DNA from: Betaproteobacteria bacterium
Lineage (GTDB): Bacteria; Pseudomonadota; Gammaproteobacteria; Burkholderiales; JACQAP01
Direction of reading: 5' to 3'
Length of the DNA: 64,000 bases
Assembly (NCBI GenBank): GCA_016194905.1
Contig: JACQAP010000036.1
Location: forward strand, 33,147-97,146
This document shows, one piece after another, positions 1-8,683 of this stretch (position 1 is the stretch's first letter; each line of letters opens with the position of its first letter). The position numbers and the translations under genes were made by a program. The notes beneath the pieces were generated by a model. It was not told the origin of the DNA, did not search any database, and saw only the letters and a program-made list of their open reading frames with translations.

Positions 1-1
1 G

Positions 2-70
2 ATGCAGAAGATGATGGAGCAGATGATGGAGCACGAGGCTGCCGAGCAGAACATGGAACGCGGAAAATGA
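2..70 (+). CDS. C-terminal end of an upstream gene (partial)
   Basis: The window opens inside a reading frame that ends with TGA at 68-70. The visible 22 residues are rich in Met, Glu and Gln (it includes MMEQMMEHEAAEQ), which suggests a charged helical tail. The start lies outside the window and no family can be assigned. The frame could also be a chance open stretch. Confidence 0.4.
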   Translation: MQKMMEQMMEHEAAEQNMERGK

Positions 71-123
71 CCTGCGTGTGATTCCGAAGGCTCTTGTTCA
101 TATAGGCCGTCCGCGAGTATCCA

Positions 124-615
124 ATGCGGAATACGGCAAACAGATGCATAGCAAAAGCCTTGCTCGGGCACGCATTGCTATGGGCGGGATTATCGCTTGC
201 GTTGAATCTCGTGTGGGAAGTCGCGCAACTGCCCCTTTACACGATTGCTAGGGATCCTAGCATGGCGCGCATTGCATATGCGGTTCTGCACTGCACGCTG
301 GGAGACGCGATCATTGCCGCGGCGGCTTTCGTACTCGCCGGATTCGTTCTCCAAGATGCCGACTGGCCTTCTTCCCACCCATGGTCGGGCGGGGCAGTCG
401 CGACAATGTTTGGGCTCGCCTACACGGCGTACAGCGAGTGGTACAACGTTTACCAGGCCGGTGCTTGGGCTTACTCGGCGCGGATGCCGCTTGTCTTCGG
501 GATCGGCCTTGCACCGCTGCTTCAGTGGCTCGTCGTTCCGGTCGCGACACTCTTGATCGTGCGTGCCTGGCATCGCACTCATGCGCATAAGGCGTCGGGG
601 GCGACATGCTTGTAG
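124..615 (+). CDS. small multi-pass membrane protein, unknown function
   Basis: The product is 163 residues with about four hydrophobic segments (roughly residues 16-36, 50-75, 88-105 and 120-148) separated by short polar loops, and a basic C-terminal tail (RAWHRTHAHK). I do not recognise a named family. The ATG has only a weak ribosome-binding site. Its 3' end overlaps the start of the SRPBCC gene by 10 nt, so the two are probably co-transcribed and translationally coupled. It heads a run of same-strand genes leading to a heavy-metal P-type ATPase, so a link to metal or envelope stress is possible but only inferred from position. Confidence 0.6.
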   Translation: MRNTANRCIAKALLGHALLWAGLSLALNLVWEVAQLPLYTIARDPSMARIAYAVLHCTLGDAIIAAAAFVLAGFVLQDADWPSSHPWSGGAVATMFGLAYTAYSEWYNVYQAGAWAYSARMPLVFGIGLAPLLQWLVVPVATLLIVRAWHRTHAHKASGATCL

Positions 616-1145
616 CCGACGCTTCAAAGAATGACCCGGTGTCCCTCGTCCTACCTTTTCACTTCGAGTGCAGCGTTGTGGTGAACGCTCCGGCCGAGGC
701 CGTTTTCTCGCGCTTGGACGATCCCAAACTCTTGTCGGCCCACATGAGCCGTTCCTCGTGGATGATGGCCGGCTCGCGAATGGCGCTCGAGCTGGATGCT
801 TCTCAAGGCCGCGCCGTAGGCGCATCGATCCGCATGGGCGGCCGAGTGCTCGGGATTGCGCTTTCGCTGGAGGAAATCGTCACGGAACGAAATCCGCCGC
901 GGCGAAAAGTATGGGAGACCACGGGCACGCCAAAACTCCTCGTGATAGGCCATTACGGGATGGGCTACGACCTGACGCCGCAGGGCAATTCTTCTCTGCT
1001 TCGAGTCTTTATCGACTGGGCTCTACCTGAAGCAGGGCTTCCGCGTTGGCTCGGTCGAATGTTCGGCGGCTACTACGCACGGTGGTGCACGCAGCGCATG
1101 ACCGGCGATGCCGAAGAGCATTTCCGCACCGCCGGACAAGGTTGA
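606..1145 (+). CDS. SRPBCC-family protein
   Basis: The 179-residue product has the layout of the SRPBCC/START-like helix-grip fold. An N-terminal strand (FECSVVVNAPAEAVFSRLDD, about residues 19-38) is the typical opening of polyketide-cyclase-like members, followed by a curved sheet and a C-terminal helix (GGYYARWCTQRMTGDAEEHF). These proteins bind hydrophobic ligands in a deep cavity; the ligand cannot be told from sequence. No signal peptide is visible, so it is probably cytoplasmic. It overlaps the preceding membrane-protein gene and is followed after 50 nt by a DUF5676 gene, which supports an operon. Confidence 0.65.
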   Translation: MLVADASKNDPVSLVLPFHFECSVVVNAPAEAVFSRLDDPKLLSAHMSRSSWMMAGSRMALELDASQGRAVGASIRMGGRVLGIALSLEEIVTERNPPRRKVWETTGTPKLLVIGHYGMGYDLTPQGNSSLLRVFIDWALPEAGLPRWLGRMFGGYYARWCTQRMTGDAEEHFRTAGQG

Positions 1146-1195
1146 TGAAGTTGTCGGCAGGACTATCGTAACTCAACCCTTGGAAAAGAGATGCT

Positions 1196-1477
1196 ATGGC
1201 TAACATGAATCCCTGGAAAACCGGCGTCACGCTCGCGGTGACGCTTGCGATCGCCTACACCGTATGCGCAATCGCCTACGCGCTTGCGCCGGAACGCGGG
1301 ATCGATTTCATGAACGCTCTGTCTCACGGTCTGGATTTTCGCAAGCTCGTAACGGCCGAGCCTTTCACATTCTTGATGTTTGTCTACCCACTGTTCGTTT
1401 TCGTCGTGTGGGGATTCCTGGTTGGCGCGCTCTACGCGTGGTTGCACAATCTTCTCCACGGCGGCGCGAATCACTGA
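1196..1477 (+). CDS. DUF5676-family small membrane protein
   Basis: This 93-residue protein has two transmembrane segments (about residues 9-28 and 58-82) and resembles the DUF5676 family: an N-terminal MNPWKTG-like stretch, a central soluble loop with FMNALSHGLDFRKL, and a hydrophobic end. Such proteins recur next to copper/heavy-metal P-type ATPases, as here, where copA begins 41 nt downstream. A GAAAAGAG purine stretch upstream can serve as ribosome-binding site. Its function is unknown; a role in metal handling is inferred from the neighbour. Confidence 0.65.
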   Translation: MANMNPWKTGVTLAVTLAIAYTVCAIAYALAPERGIDFMNALSHGLDFRKLVTAEPFTFLMFVYPLFVFVVWGFLVGALYAWLHNLLHGGANH

Positions 1478-1518
1478 ACGGAATGGTCAATCGAACATAA
1501 GTATCGGAGAGTACGTCG

Positions 1519-3828
1519 ATGGATATGCCGCGCCACGAACATTCGCGTCACGATCACGGACAGCCCGGACATGGTAGTGCAGCCGCTCTTTCCGGAACTG
1601 CGGTGAAGCCTGGCGCGATCTACACCTGCCCCATGCATCCCGAGATCCAGCGGGCCGGTCCGGGGGGCTGCCCGAAATGCGGCATGACGCTCGTCCCCCT
1701 CGTTCCTGCCACACCGGCGGCAGCCGAATACACCTGCCCGATGCATCCGGAGGTCCGCAGCCCCAAACCAGGCAACTGCCCCAAGTGCGGCATGGCGCTC
1801 GTGCCCGTCGAGGGAGCAAAGGAAGACGACGCGGAGCTGCGCAACATGACGCGCCGCTTTTGGGTCAGCGCCGTGCTGACGGCGCCGCTCGCCGTCATCG
1901 CGATGGCGCCGTATTTCGGGATCAAGGAACCGTTCGGAGTGACCGCGCACGTGCGGATGTACCTCGAGCTCGTGCTCGGCACGCCGGTCGCGCTGTGGGG
2001 AGGCTGGCCGTTTTTCCGGAAGTTCGCGCTCTCGATCAAGAACCGTAGCCCGAACATGTACACGCTGATCGGGCTGGGCGTGGCGCTCGCCTACCTGTTC
2101 AGTCTCGCGGCGGTGTTTGCGCCCGGACTTTTCCCGCAGGAATTTCAGGAAGACAGCGGGCAGGTCGGTGCCTACTTCGAGGCAGCCGCGGTCATCGTCA
2201 CGCTGGTGCTGCTGGGCGAGGTCATGCAGTTGCGCGCGATCGGCCAGACGAGCCGCGCGATCCGCGAGCTCCTGGCGCTCGCGCCCAACACGGCGTTGCG
2301 CGTCGAATCTGACGGACGGGAGATAGAAGTGCCGCTGTCCGACGTGCAGGTCGGCGACAAGCTGCGTGTGCGCCCAGGGGAAAAGGTGCCCGTCGATGGA
2401 ACTTGCGTGGATGGGTCGTCCAACGTGGACGAATCCATGATTACGGGCGAACCGGTTGCCGTGCCAAAGAAACCGGGCGACAGGATGACCGGCGCGACGA
2501 TCAACGGCAAAGGTACGCTGATCATCCGCGCAGAGCGCGTTGGTGCCGACACGCTGCTCGCGCAGATCGTCCACATGGTCGCCCAAGCCCAGCGAACGCG
2601 CGCGCCCGTGCAGCGCCTCGCCGATCTCGCAGCCGCGTACTTCGTGGAAACGGTTATCGCGATCGCAATCCTGACCGCGCTGGTCTGGTGGTTCTTCGGT
2701 CCCGAACCCAGACTTGCGTATGCGGTGGTCAATGCGGTGGCGGTGCTCATCATCGCCTGTCCTTGTGCGGTGGGCCTTGCGACGCCAATCTCCATCACGG
2801 TCGCGATGGGGCAGGGGGCAATCAACGGAATCCTGTTCCGGAACGCCGAAGCCGTGGAGAAGCTGCGCGAGATCGACACCCTCGTCGTGGACAAAACAGG
2901 CACGCTTACGCTCGGCAGTCCGCGGCTCGTGGACCTCGTCGTCGAGCCGGGGATCACAGAGAGCGAGGCGCTTACACTGATCGTAAGTCTGGAGCGCGCG
3001 AGTGAACATCCGCTTGCTCAGGCCATTGTCCAAGGCGCGGAAGACCGCGGCCTGCGTTTGTCTACCGTTGAGAAATTCGAGTCTGTCACCGGTCAGGGCG
3101 TGCGAGGAGAGGTCGGCGGCCGGAAGGTCGCGGTGGGCAGCCGCCGATTCATGGAATCACAGGGCACCGTAGCTGCTTCGCTCGCCGACAGGGCCGATGC
3201 GCTGAGGACCCAAGGCAAGACCGCGCTCTATGCCGCGGTGGACGGACGCACAATCGCGGTGGTCGCTGTCGCCGATCCAATCAAGATAACGACCCCGGAA
3301 GCAATCAGGGCGCTGAAATCCGAAGGCGTGCGCGTCGTGATGCTGTCGGGCGACTCGCGCAAGACCGCGGAAGCAGTCGGCCGACAGCTTGGCATCGATG
3401 AAGTGATCGCCGAGGTGTTGCCCGAGCAGAAGGTCGACGCCGTCAAGGCGCTGCAGGCGCAAGGCCGCACGGTCGCAATGGCGGGCGACGGCATCAACGA
3501 CGCGCCGGCGCTTGCCCAGGCGAACGTGGGCATCGCGATGGGCACCGGGACGGACGTGGCGATCGAGAGTGGAAGCGTGACGCTCGTCAAGGGCGACCTG
3601 CGCGGCATCGTCAAGGCGATTCGCCTGTCGCGCGCCACCATGCGCAACGTGAAGCAGAATCTGTTCTTCGCCTTCGTCTACAACGCGCTAGGCATCCCGA
3701 TCGCAGCAGGCGTGCTTTATCCTTTATTCGGTTTGCTCCTGTCGCCGATCTTTGCCGGCGCCGCCATGGCGATGAGCTCGGTCTCCGTAGTCACCAACGC
3801 GCTTCGGTTGCGGCGCGCGAAACTGTGA
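1519..3828 (+). CDS. copA: copper/silver-type P1B ATPase with two N-terminal metal-binding modules
   Basis: The product is 769 residues. Two copies of a YTCPMHPE...CPKCGM heavy-metal-binding module occupy about residues 34-60 and 73-98; they replace the CxxC HMA domains of classical CopA. Then come six or more membrane helices with the ion-selecting CPC motif ([12 protein letters not shown]), the phosphorylation loop DKTGTLT, the SEHP motif of P1B pumps, and the hinge [10 protein letters not shown]. It should export Cu(I) or Ag(I) from the cytoplasm using ATP. The N-terminus is His-rich ([10 protein letters not shown]). Its TGA overlaps a following ATG (TGATG at 3826-3830), so translation may continue into the next small frame. 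Metal specificity between Cu and Ag is not decided by these motifs. Confidence 0.93.
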   Translation: MDMPRHEHSRHDHGQPGHGSAAALSGTAVKPGAIYTCPMHPEIQRAGPGGCPKCGMTLVPLVPATPAAAEYTCPMHPEVRSPKPGNCPKCGMALVPVEGAKEDDAELRNMTRRFWVSAVLTAPLAVIAMAPYFGIKEPFGVTAHVRMYLELVLGTPVALWGGWPFFRKFALSIKNRSPNMYTLIGLGVALAYLFSLAAVFAPGLFPQEFQEDSGQVGAYFEAAAVIVTLVLLGEVMQLRAIGQTSRAIRELLALAPNTALRVESDGREIEVPLSDVQVGDKLRVRPGEKVPVDGTCVDGSSNVDESMITGEPVAVPKKPGDRMTGATINGKGTLIIRAERVGADTLLAQIVHMVAQAQRTRAPVQRLADLAAAYFVETVIAIAILTALVWWFFGPEPRLAYAVVNAVAVLIIACPCAVGLATPISITVAMGQGAINGILFRNAEAVEKLREIDTLVVDKTGTLTLGSPRLVDLVVEPGITESEALTLIVSLERASEHPLAQAIVQGAEDRGLRLSTVEKFESVTGQGVRGEVGGRKVAVGSRRFMESQGTVAASLADRADALRTQGKTALYAAVDGRTIAVVAVADPIKITTPEAIRALKSEGVRVVMLSGDSRKTAEAVGRQLGIDEVIAEVLPEQKVDAVKALQAQGRTVAMAGDGINDAPALAQANVGIAMGTGTDVAIESGSVTLVKGDLRGIVKAIRLSRATMRNVKQNLFFAFVYNALGIPIAAGVLYPLFGLLLSPIFAGAAMAMSSVSVVTNALRLRRAKL

Positions 3829-4028
3829 TGCGCGAATACCACTACGTATGGCTGATCTGGATCGCTTTCATCGCATTGCGCTCCTTGCCCCTTTCGTTGC
3901 GTTCGGCCTGTATTGGAGGCGTATACGAGCATATCACCTGGAAACGCAGCATCCACAGGGCGCAGAGCCCTTCCCACCCATCGCCCAGGACCCGCATGAG
4001 ACCGCACCCCACGGAGGGAAAACCTTGA
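3828..4028 (+). pseudogene. small membrane-protein frame, probably frameshifted
   Basis: An ATG overlapping the copA stop opens a 66-codon frame. Its first 16 residues ([16 protein letters not shown]) look like the start of a one-helix membrane protein, but the rest of this frame does not. From about 3878 a sensible continuation (ALLAPFVAFGLYWRRIRAYH) is in another frame, as if one base were missing near 3876. The frame as read stops at 4026-4028, overlapping the TTG start of the DUF2933 gene. Either a real small gene has a frameshift, or this is a sequencing error. A short unrelated peptide cannot be excluded. Confidence 0.4.
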
Positions 4029-4282
4029 ATCACGACCATGACAACCTGCAGAACAGATCGCCCATGACTTACGTTTTCGTTGCATTTATTGCAATCGCAG
4101 CTTTTTTCCTGCTACTTGAGCATCGCGCGCATGTCTTCGGCGTCCTGCCTTATCTGCTCCTGCTCGCGTGTCCTCTGCTGCACATGTTCGGACACCGGCA
4201 TGGCGGACACGGCGGGAGCGATACCAAGCCCGAGCGGCAGCCGGGCGAAAAGAATGCCGAACCGGCAGAACATCCCCATTAG
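4025..4282 (+). CDS. DUF2933-family small membrane protein
   Basis: Starting from TTG at 4025, preceded by GGAGGG at 4014-4019, the product is 85 residues: a His/Asp-rich N-terminus (MNHDHDN), a transmembrane stretch (YVFVAFIAIAAFFLLLEH), a short HVFGVLPYLLLLACPLLHMF helix and a His-rich HRHGGHGG tail. This is the DUF2933 pattern, often found with copper-resistance genes. The frame is open further upstream, but that part belongs to another small gene, so the TTG with its good ribosome-binding site is preferred. The His-rich tail suggests metal contact; the function is not established. Confidence 0.7.
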   Translation: MNHDHDNLQNRSPMTYVFVAFIAIAAFFLLLEHRAHVFGVLPYLLLLACPLLHMFGHRHGGHGGSDTKPERQPGEKNAEPAEHPH

Positions 4283-4298
4283 TCGAAACGGAGATAGC

Positions 4299-4964
4299 AT
4301 GGAACACTCAAATTCAATCCCCGCCTACGGACTCTGGCCGTTGGTAATCATTAACTCGCTCGTGTTTATTATCTTCGCTTTCAGCTTTACGAAGCCGCAA
4401 AGCGCGCGCGACTGGCGCTCCTTCGGGGCGTTTTCCGCTTTCATCGTTGCATTGTTCACCGAAATGTACGGGTTCCCGCTCACCATCTATCTTCTGTCGG
4501 GCTGGCTCGGCAGTCGCTATCCCGGCGTCGACTTCATGACCCATGAAGCCGGTCATCTCCTCGAAACCTTGTTTGGTTGGCGCGCCAATCCGCATTTCGG
4601 CCCGTTCCACCTGCTGAGCTTTGTCTTCATTGGCGGCGGATTCATGCTGCTCGCCGCCGCATGGGACGTGCTGTACAAGGCACAATGCGCCGGAACATTA
4701 GCGACCAGCGGCCCCTATGCCACCATCCGTCACCCGCAGTACGTTGCGTTTGTGCTCATCATGTTCGGCTTTCTGCTGCAATGGCCCACGCTGCTCACGT
4801 TCATCATGTTTCCGATCCTGTTGATGATGTATGCGCGCCTGTCTTTCAACGAGGAACGCGATGCCAGGGCTCGCTTCGGCGAGGAGTACACACGCTATGC
4901 AGAACACACGCCGGCTTTCCTTCCTCGTGTCGGCTGCAAAGAACACATTCAGCCGTTGCGCTAG
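4299..4964 (+). CDS. isoprenylcysteine carboxyl methyltransferase-family protein
   Basis: The 221-residue integral membrane protein has about five helices and, near residue 145, the GPYATIRHPQYVAFVL motif typical of the ICMT/phospholipid-methyltransferase fold (GPY...RHPxY), followed by the conserved EERDARARFGEEYTRYAEHTPAFLP end. Family members transfer methyl groups from S-adenosylmethionine to membrane-embedded substrates; bacterial substrates are mostly unknown. The start ATG at 4299 follows GGAGATAG. It lies 16 nt after the DUF2933 gene, as part of the copA-led run. Relatives of this enzyme are common in heavy-metal resistance clusters. Confidence 0.75.
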   Translation: MEHSNSIPAYGLWPLVIINSLVFIIFAFSFTKPQSARDWRSFGAFSAFIVALFTEMYGFPLTIYLLSGWLGSRYPGVDFMTHEAGHLLETLFGWRANPHFGPFHLLSFVFIGGGFMLLAAAWDVLYKAQCAGTLATSGPYATIRHPQYVAFVLIMFGFLLQWPTLLTFIMFPILLMMYARLSFNEERDARARFGEEYTRYAEHTPAFLPRVGCKEHIQPLR

Positions 4965-5060
4965 TGCTTCGAAGTCGATGGAACCAGCCTCAGGACATCG
5001 CTCTCGCCGCGTTGCGTAGGAACGTACCGATTCCATCTACCGTTTCAAACGGCAAGATCA

Positions 5061-6425
5061 GTGAACATGCAGCTTACATTTCTTGGTGCGACCGGAACGG
5101 TGACTGGGTCCAAGTACCTGATCGCCACCGACGCCAAGCGGGTTCTCGTGGACTGTGGCTTATTCCAGGGCCTGAAGCAGCTCCGCCTGAGAAATTGGGA
5201 GAAACTTCCCATCGATCCAAAAGAGATCGACGCGGTCATTCTCACGCATGCGCATATCGACCACAGTGGCTATCTGCCGCTGCTTTCAAAGAAAGGATTC
5301 TCGGGCAAGGTGTATTGCAGTACAGCCACCCGCGACTTGTGCGAGATCCTGCTGCCCGACGCGGGACATCTTCAGGAAGAAGAGGCGGAATACGCCAACC
5401 GCAAGGGATTCTCCAAGCATTCCGCCGCGCTGCCTTTGTACACACAGGAGGACGCCGAGCGCTGTCTGAAACTGCTTGCACCGTTCGAACTCGAGCGTGA
5501 CATCGATCTCGGCGACGGGATCAGCCTGCGTTTCTCGCATTCCGGACATATCGTCGGCTCCTGCTTCGTTCGGCTCACGCACCAAGGCAAGTCGATCGTC
5601 TTCACCGGAGACCTCGGCCGCTCAAACGACATCGTGATGAAACCGCCGGTGCACGTCGTGAAAGCAGATTACCTCGTGCTGGAATCCACTTATGGCGATC
5701 GGCTCCATGGCGTGCAAAACCCCGAAACGCAAATGGCGGACATCATCAACCGGACTGTTAAAAACCGTGGCGTGGTCGTTATCCCGACCTTTGCAGTCGG
5801 GCGCGCGCAGGAGCTATTGTACTACATTCATCTGCTCAAGGCATCCCATGCAATTCCAGACGTCCCCGTCTATCTGAATAGTCCGATGGCAGCGGATGCC
5901 ACACGCATTTTCCATAACCATCCGGGGGAGCATCGTCTCACGCCGCAGCAATGCGAAGATATGTGCCATACGGCCAAGATCGTCAACAGCGTCGAGGAGT
6001 CGAAGCAGCTCAATAACAAATCAGGGCCCATGATCATTCTCGCTGCCAGCGGCATGGCAACCGGCGGACGCGTCGTCCATCACCTCAAGGCGTTTGCGCC
6101 GGATCCGAAGAACACCATACTCTTCGCCGGTTTCCAGGCGGCGGGCACGCGCGGCGCAACCATACTGAGCGGCGCGGATAGCGTGAAGATCCACGGACAG
6201 TACGTGCCGGTGCGAGCGGAGGTACAGATCCTGTCGAACGTTTCAGCCCATGCGGATTATGCTGAAATACTCGAATGGCTGGATCACTTTGAAGCAGGGC
6301 CCAGACAGACGTATGTTACGCACGGCGAACCGGTGGCGGCGGACGCATTGCGTCACCGGATTGAAGAGCGCAAAGGTTGGCGTTGCGAGGTGCCCGACTA
6401 CCGGGAACTGGTCGATCTGAACTAA
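5061..6425 (+). CDS. beta-CASP metallo-beta-lactamase-fold RNA-processing-type hydrolase
   Basis: The 454-residue protein has the metallo-beta-lactamase fold with the zinc motif HAHIDHSG (H63, H65, D67, H68), a later SGHIVGS histidine, the GDLGRS aspartate and a beta-CASP insert, ending in a Zn-dependent RNA-metabolism segment (VSAHADYAEILEWL; THGEPVAADALRHRI). It matches bacterial homologues of the CPSF/Ysh1-type nuclease family, so it probably cleaves RNA, but bacterial members of this length are poorly characterised. The start could be GTG at 5061 or ATG at 5067; neither has a strong ribosome-binding site. The 96-nt gap from the previous gene leaves room for its own promoter. It converges on the next gene with only 10 nt between. 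Confidence 0.85.
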   Translation: MNMQLTFLGATGTVTGSKYLIATDAKRVLVDCGLFQGLKQLRLRNWEKLPIDPKEIDAVILTHAHIDHSGYLPLLSKKGFSGKVYCSTATRDLCEILLPDAGHLQEEEAEYANRKGFSKHSAALPLYTQEDAERCLKLLAPFELERDIDLGDGISLRFSHSGHIVGSCFVRLTHQGKSIVFTGDLGRSNDIVMKPPVHVVKADYLVLESTYGDRLHGVQNPETQMADIINRTVKNRGVVVIPTFAVGRAQELLYYIHLLKASHAIPDVPVYLNSPMAADATRIFHNHPGEHRLTPQQCEDMCHTAKIVNSVEESKQLNNKSGPMIILAASGMATGGRVVHHLKAFAPDPKNTILFAGFQAAGTRGATILSGADSVKIHGQYVPVRAEVQILSNVSAHADYAEILEWLDHFEAGPRQTYVTHGEPVAADALRHRIEERKGWRCEVPDYRELVDLN

Positions 6426-6435
6426 CAGTTGGGAA

Positions 6436-7023
6436 TCATCTGCCCGCGCCGCCCAGCGCGCGCATTTTGCCGAGCCATTTCTCCCGCTTCGCGCCGTTCG
6501 GGCTTTCGACCAGGCCGATGAGATTCTCGCTAATGGGGCCGATGCCGCAGAAGCCGAGTATGTTGCGTTTCAGGCTTTTGAGGCTGTGCGCGCCAAAATA
6601 CCAGCGATACAGAAATGCCGGCATGCCCATCGTCACGACAATGCGGGCGGTTTTTCCGGACAGCAATTTCCTCCAGGACTTGCCTGTGTCGGATTTCGAG
6701 ATGGCGAATCCTGGCCGGAAAACCTGCTCGAGAAACGCTTTCAGAATCGCGGGCATAGAGCCCAGCCATAGCGGATAGACGATCAGCAGATGATCGGCCC
6801 ACCCGATCATGCCTTGCGCTTGTCGAATCGACTCCGACGGCGTTCCGTTTTCCCAGTCCTCCTTGCGACGCAATAGGGAAAAATCGAGCGTCGCCACAGT
6901 CAACGTCTTGACCTCATGTCCGACCTGCGCGGCGCCTGTCGCGTAGGCATCGGCGAGGGCACGTCCGAAATGATTGGCTTGAGCATCAGGGTGGCCCAGG
7001 ATGATCGCGATACGTCTCGCCAT
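6436..7023 (-). CDS. flavodoxin-like NAD(P)H-dependent oxidoreductase
   Basis: The 195-residue protein begins with the flavodoxin-fold strand RRIAIILGHPDAQANHFGRAL and contains the quinone-reductase motif YPLWLGSMPAILKAFLEQVFRPGFA (about residues 82-107), both typical of the NQO1/MdaB/KefF-type NAD(P)H dehydrogenases. It should bind FMN or FAD and reduce quinones or similar acceptors in the cytoplasm by two electrons. The start ATG follows GAAGGAGC. An FNR-like box (7114-7127) lies upstream with a GAAAAT -10-like hexamer 31 nt from its centre, so induction at low oxygen is likely. The enzyme's natural substrate cannot be read from sequence. Confidence 0.82.
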   Translation of the reverse strand: MARRIAIILGHPDAQANHFGRALADAYATGAAQVGHEVKTLTVATLDFSLLRRKEDWENGTPSESIRQAQGMIGWADHLLIVYPLWLGSMPAILKAFLEQVFRPGFAISKSDTGKSWRKLLSGKTARIVVTMGMPAFLYRWYFGAHSLKSLKRNILGFCGIGPISENLIGLVESPNGAKREKWLGKMRALGGAGR

Positions 7024-7113
7024 GGTGGTGCTCCTTCAAATAAAGGGGTGAGTGAACAACAGGATTCGGTGCGCGATACCACGCCGATTTTCCCCGTCCG
7101 GTCGATGCGGTCA

Positions 7114-7127
7114 TTGACATCGATCAA
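7114..7127 (-). promoter_or_regulatory. FNR-like box upstream of the NAD(P)H oxidoreductase
   Basis: The palindrome TTGACATCGATCAA fits TTGAY-N4-RTCAA. On the minus strand a GAAAAT hexamer (7087-7092) is centred 31 nt downstream, as in class II FNR promoters, and the oxidoreductase ATG is at 7023. The regulator itself is not in the window. Confidence 0.6.
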
Positions 7128-7143
7128 GGACTGTGCGCGACGG

Positions 7144-8082
7144 TCAGCTATGGCAAAGAGTAGGGTCGTAGAGCTGGTAGTTGCCGCGTCCCCGGCTCTT
7201 CGCCAGGTACATGGCTTTGTCTGCATTTCTCAACAGGTCGTCGGGACCTTCGCCGTCAGTGGGATAAATCGCAATGCCGATGCTGACGCTGGTTTGAACT
7301 TTCCGGCCTTCCAGCAGAAACGGCTGCGAAATGGAGTGAAGCAGTTTGCGCGCGAGGGACAGGGCCGCTTGCGGATCGTTGAGGCCGGTCTGAAGTATCG
7401 CGAATTCGTCCCCGCTCAGCCGTGCGACCGCGTCGGTGGTCTTGCGCACGGCAGCACCCAGCCGCTCCGCGACCGCTATGAGCAGCCGATCGCCTGTTTC
7501 GTGGCCGAAGGTGTCATTGATCAGCTTGAAGTTGTCCATATCCAGGAACAGCAACGCGAGTGGGTCCAAGCTGTGCTTGGATCGCGCTATGGCCTGCTGC
7601 AGGAGATCCAGAAAAAGCACACGGTTGTACAGGCCGGTGAGAGCGTCGTGGTATGCGAGAAAGTGTTCCCGCTGAGCCTCCTGTTTGCGCAACGTAATGT
7701 CGTGTTGGATGGCAACGAAGTGGGTAACGGTGCCCATGTCGTCCCGCAGCGGCGTAATGACTTCGTCCGCGGTGTAGAGGTTGCCGTCCTTGCGCCGTTC
7801 GACGACTTCGCCGCGCCAGACCCGGCCCGCAAGAATGGTTTGCCAGAGTTCACGATAGAACGATGCATCGTGACTTCCCGATTTCAGGAAGCTCGGTGTC
7901 TGCCCAACTGCTTCCTGTGGGGAGTATCCGCTGCGTTCGCTGAACGCTTCATTGACCCAGACGATACGGCCGGTATGGTCTGTAATGAATATGGGATCGG
8001 CGGCCGTGGCCAAGGCTTTCGCCAGCAGCTCCTGCTCGACCGGCTCCCGGGAATTCTCACTACGAGGCGTCCGCGTATGCAT
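7144..8082 (-). CDS. PAS-domain diguanylate cyclase (SGDEF)
   Basis: The 312-residue protein has a PAS domain (about residues 18-130: ADPIFITDHTGRIVWVNEAF, RRKDGNLYTADEVITPLRD), a PAC-like FVAIQHDITLRKQEAQ linker, and a GGDEF domain (YHDALTGLYNRVLF to the end). The signature loop reads RLSGDEFAIL, so the first Gly of GGDEF is Ser; SGDEF loops occur in cyclases, and the metal-binding Asp (FLDMDNFK) is present, so it probably makes cyclic di-GMP. No RxxD inhibitory site is visible before the loop. The PAS domain lacks membrane helices, so it senses a cytoplasmic signal such as redox state or a ligand. It is transcribed with or just before the downstream oxidoreductase. Confidence 0.88.
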   Translation of the reverse strand: MHTRTPRSENSREPVEQELLAKALATAADPIFITDHTGRIVWVNEAFSERSGYSPQEAVGQTPSFLKSGSHDASFYRELWQTILAGRVWRGEVVERRKDGNLYTADEVITPLRDDMGTVTHFVAIQHDITLRKQEAQREHFLAYHDALTGLYNRVLFLDLLQQAIARSKHSLDPLALLFLDMDNFKLINDTFGHETGDRLLIAVAERLGAAVRKTTDAVARLSGDEFAILQTGLNDPQAALSLARKLLHSISQPFLLEGRKVQTSVSIGIAIYPTDGEGPDDLLRNADKAMYLAKSRGRGNYQLYDPTLCHS

Positions 8083-8108
8083 CGGTGAACGGTGGCGGCG
8101 CGATTCAT

Positions 8109-8501
8109 TCAGAGTTTTGGCATCGCCGGATGGGCGTGAGTGTTTTCATGAATGCGCTGGCAGTCGACGCAGCGCGAAACCGCAGGTTGAGCGCGCAACC
8201 GACGGTACTCGATCTCCTCGTGGCAATCGACGCATTTTCCGTAGCTGCCGGTATCGAGCCGGGCCTGGGCGGCTTCGAGCTCCCGAAGTTCGCGCAAATC
8301 GCGCGAGAGTTCCGCATTGTCGAGATCGACGATCTGATCGGCCACGGGTGCATCCCCGCTGTCCAGGTGCCCTCCCGCGAGCATGTCGGCCGAGTCGTCG
8401 CGTGCGCGCGACGCGTCCGCACGAATTTCAGCGGCCAGCGCCACGCAACGGCTTGCCACGATACGTTTCAATTCGTCCAACTGCTGCCTGCTCAAAGCCA
8501 C
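8109..8501 (-). CDS. TraR/DksA-type zinc-finger protein
   Basis: The 130-residue protein has an acidic coiled-coil-like N-terminal half and a C4 zinc finger (C90-x2-C93 ... C111-x2-C114, within GSYGKCVDCHEEIEYRRLRA), the DksA/TraR layout. Such proteins enter the RNA polymerase secondary channel and adjust initiation, often in stringent or starvation response. It is shorter than DksA (about 151 residues) and belongs to the small DksA-like group. It is divergent from hemN; the single FNR-like box at 8596-8609 lies between them and may serve either gene. Confidence 0.82.
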   Translation of the reverse strand: MALSRQQLDELKRIVASRCVALAAEIRADASRARDDSADMLAGGHLDSGDAPVADQIVDLDNAELSRDLRELRELEAAQARLDTGSYGKCVDCHEEIEYRRLRAQPAVSRCVDCQRIHENTHAHPAMPKL

Positions 8502-8595
8502 GGTGGGCCTCCTTCGATAAAGGGGTTTTCGTTAGTCCGGGTCGGCCGCCGTGCCCAGGCTCGCTGTCAGTTTGCCCTCCTTTCGGGCTGCCGGA

Positions 8596-8609
8596 TTGAT
8601 CCAGATCAA
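8596..8609 (+). promoter_or_regulatory. perfect FNR box upstream of hemN
   Basis: TTGATCCAGATCAA is an exact match to the FNR/Anr consensus TTGAT-N4-ATCAA. A CATAGT hexamer (8630-8635) is centred 30 nt downstream, giving class II activator geometry and a predicted start of transcription near 8644, 40 nt before the hemN ATG. hemN is a well-known FNR/Anr target. The DksA-like gene is divergent from the same box. Confidence 0.75.
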
Positions 8610-8683
8610 GGCGTCACACTGGAGTTCGGCATAGTCTCAATCCAATTGCCGCGGCAGGGATGTCACTGATGAACATATAAACG

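Noticed and set aside
1471..3033. 520-residue frame antisense to the copper ATPase
   Set aside because: It is the high-GC shadow of copA; the composition is low-complexity Arg/His/Asp-rich and there is no recognisable domain or ribosome-binding site.
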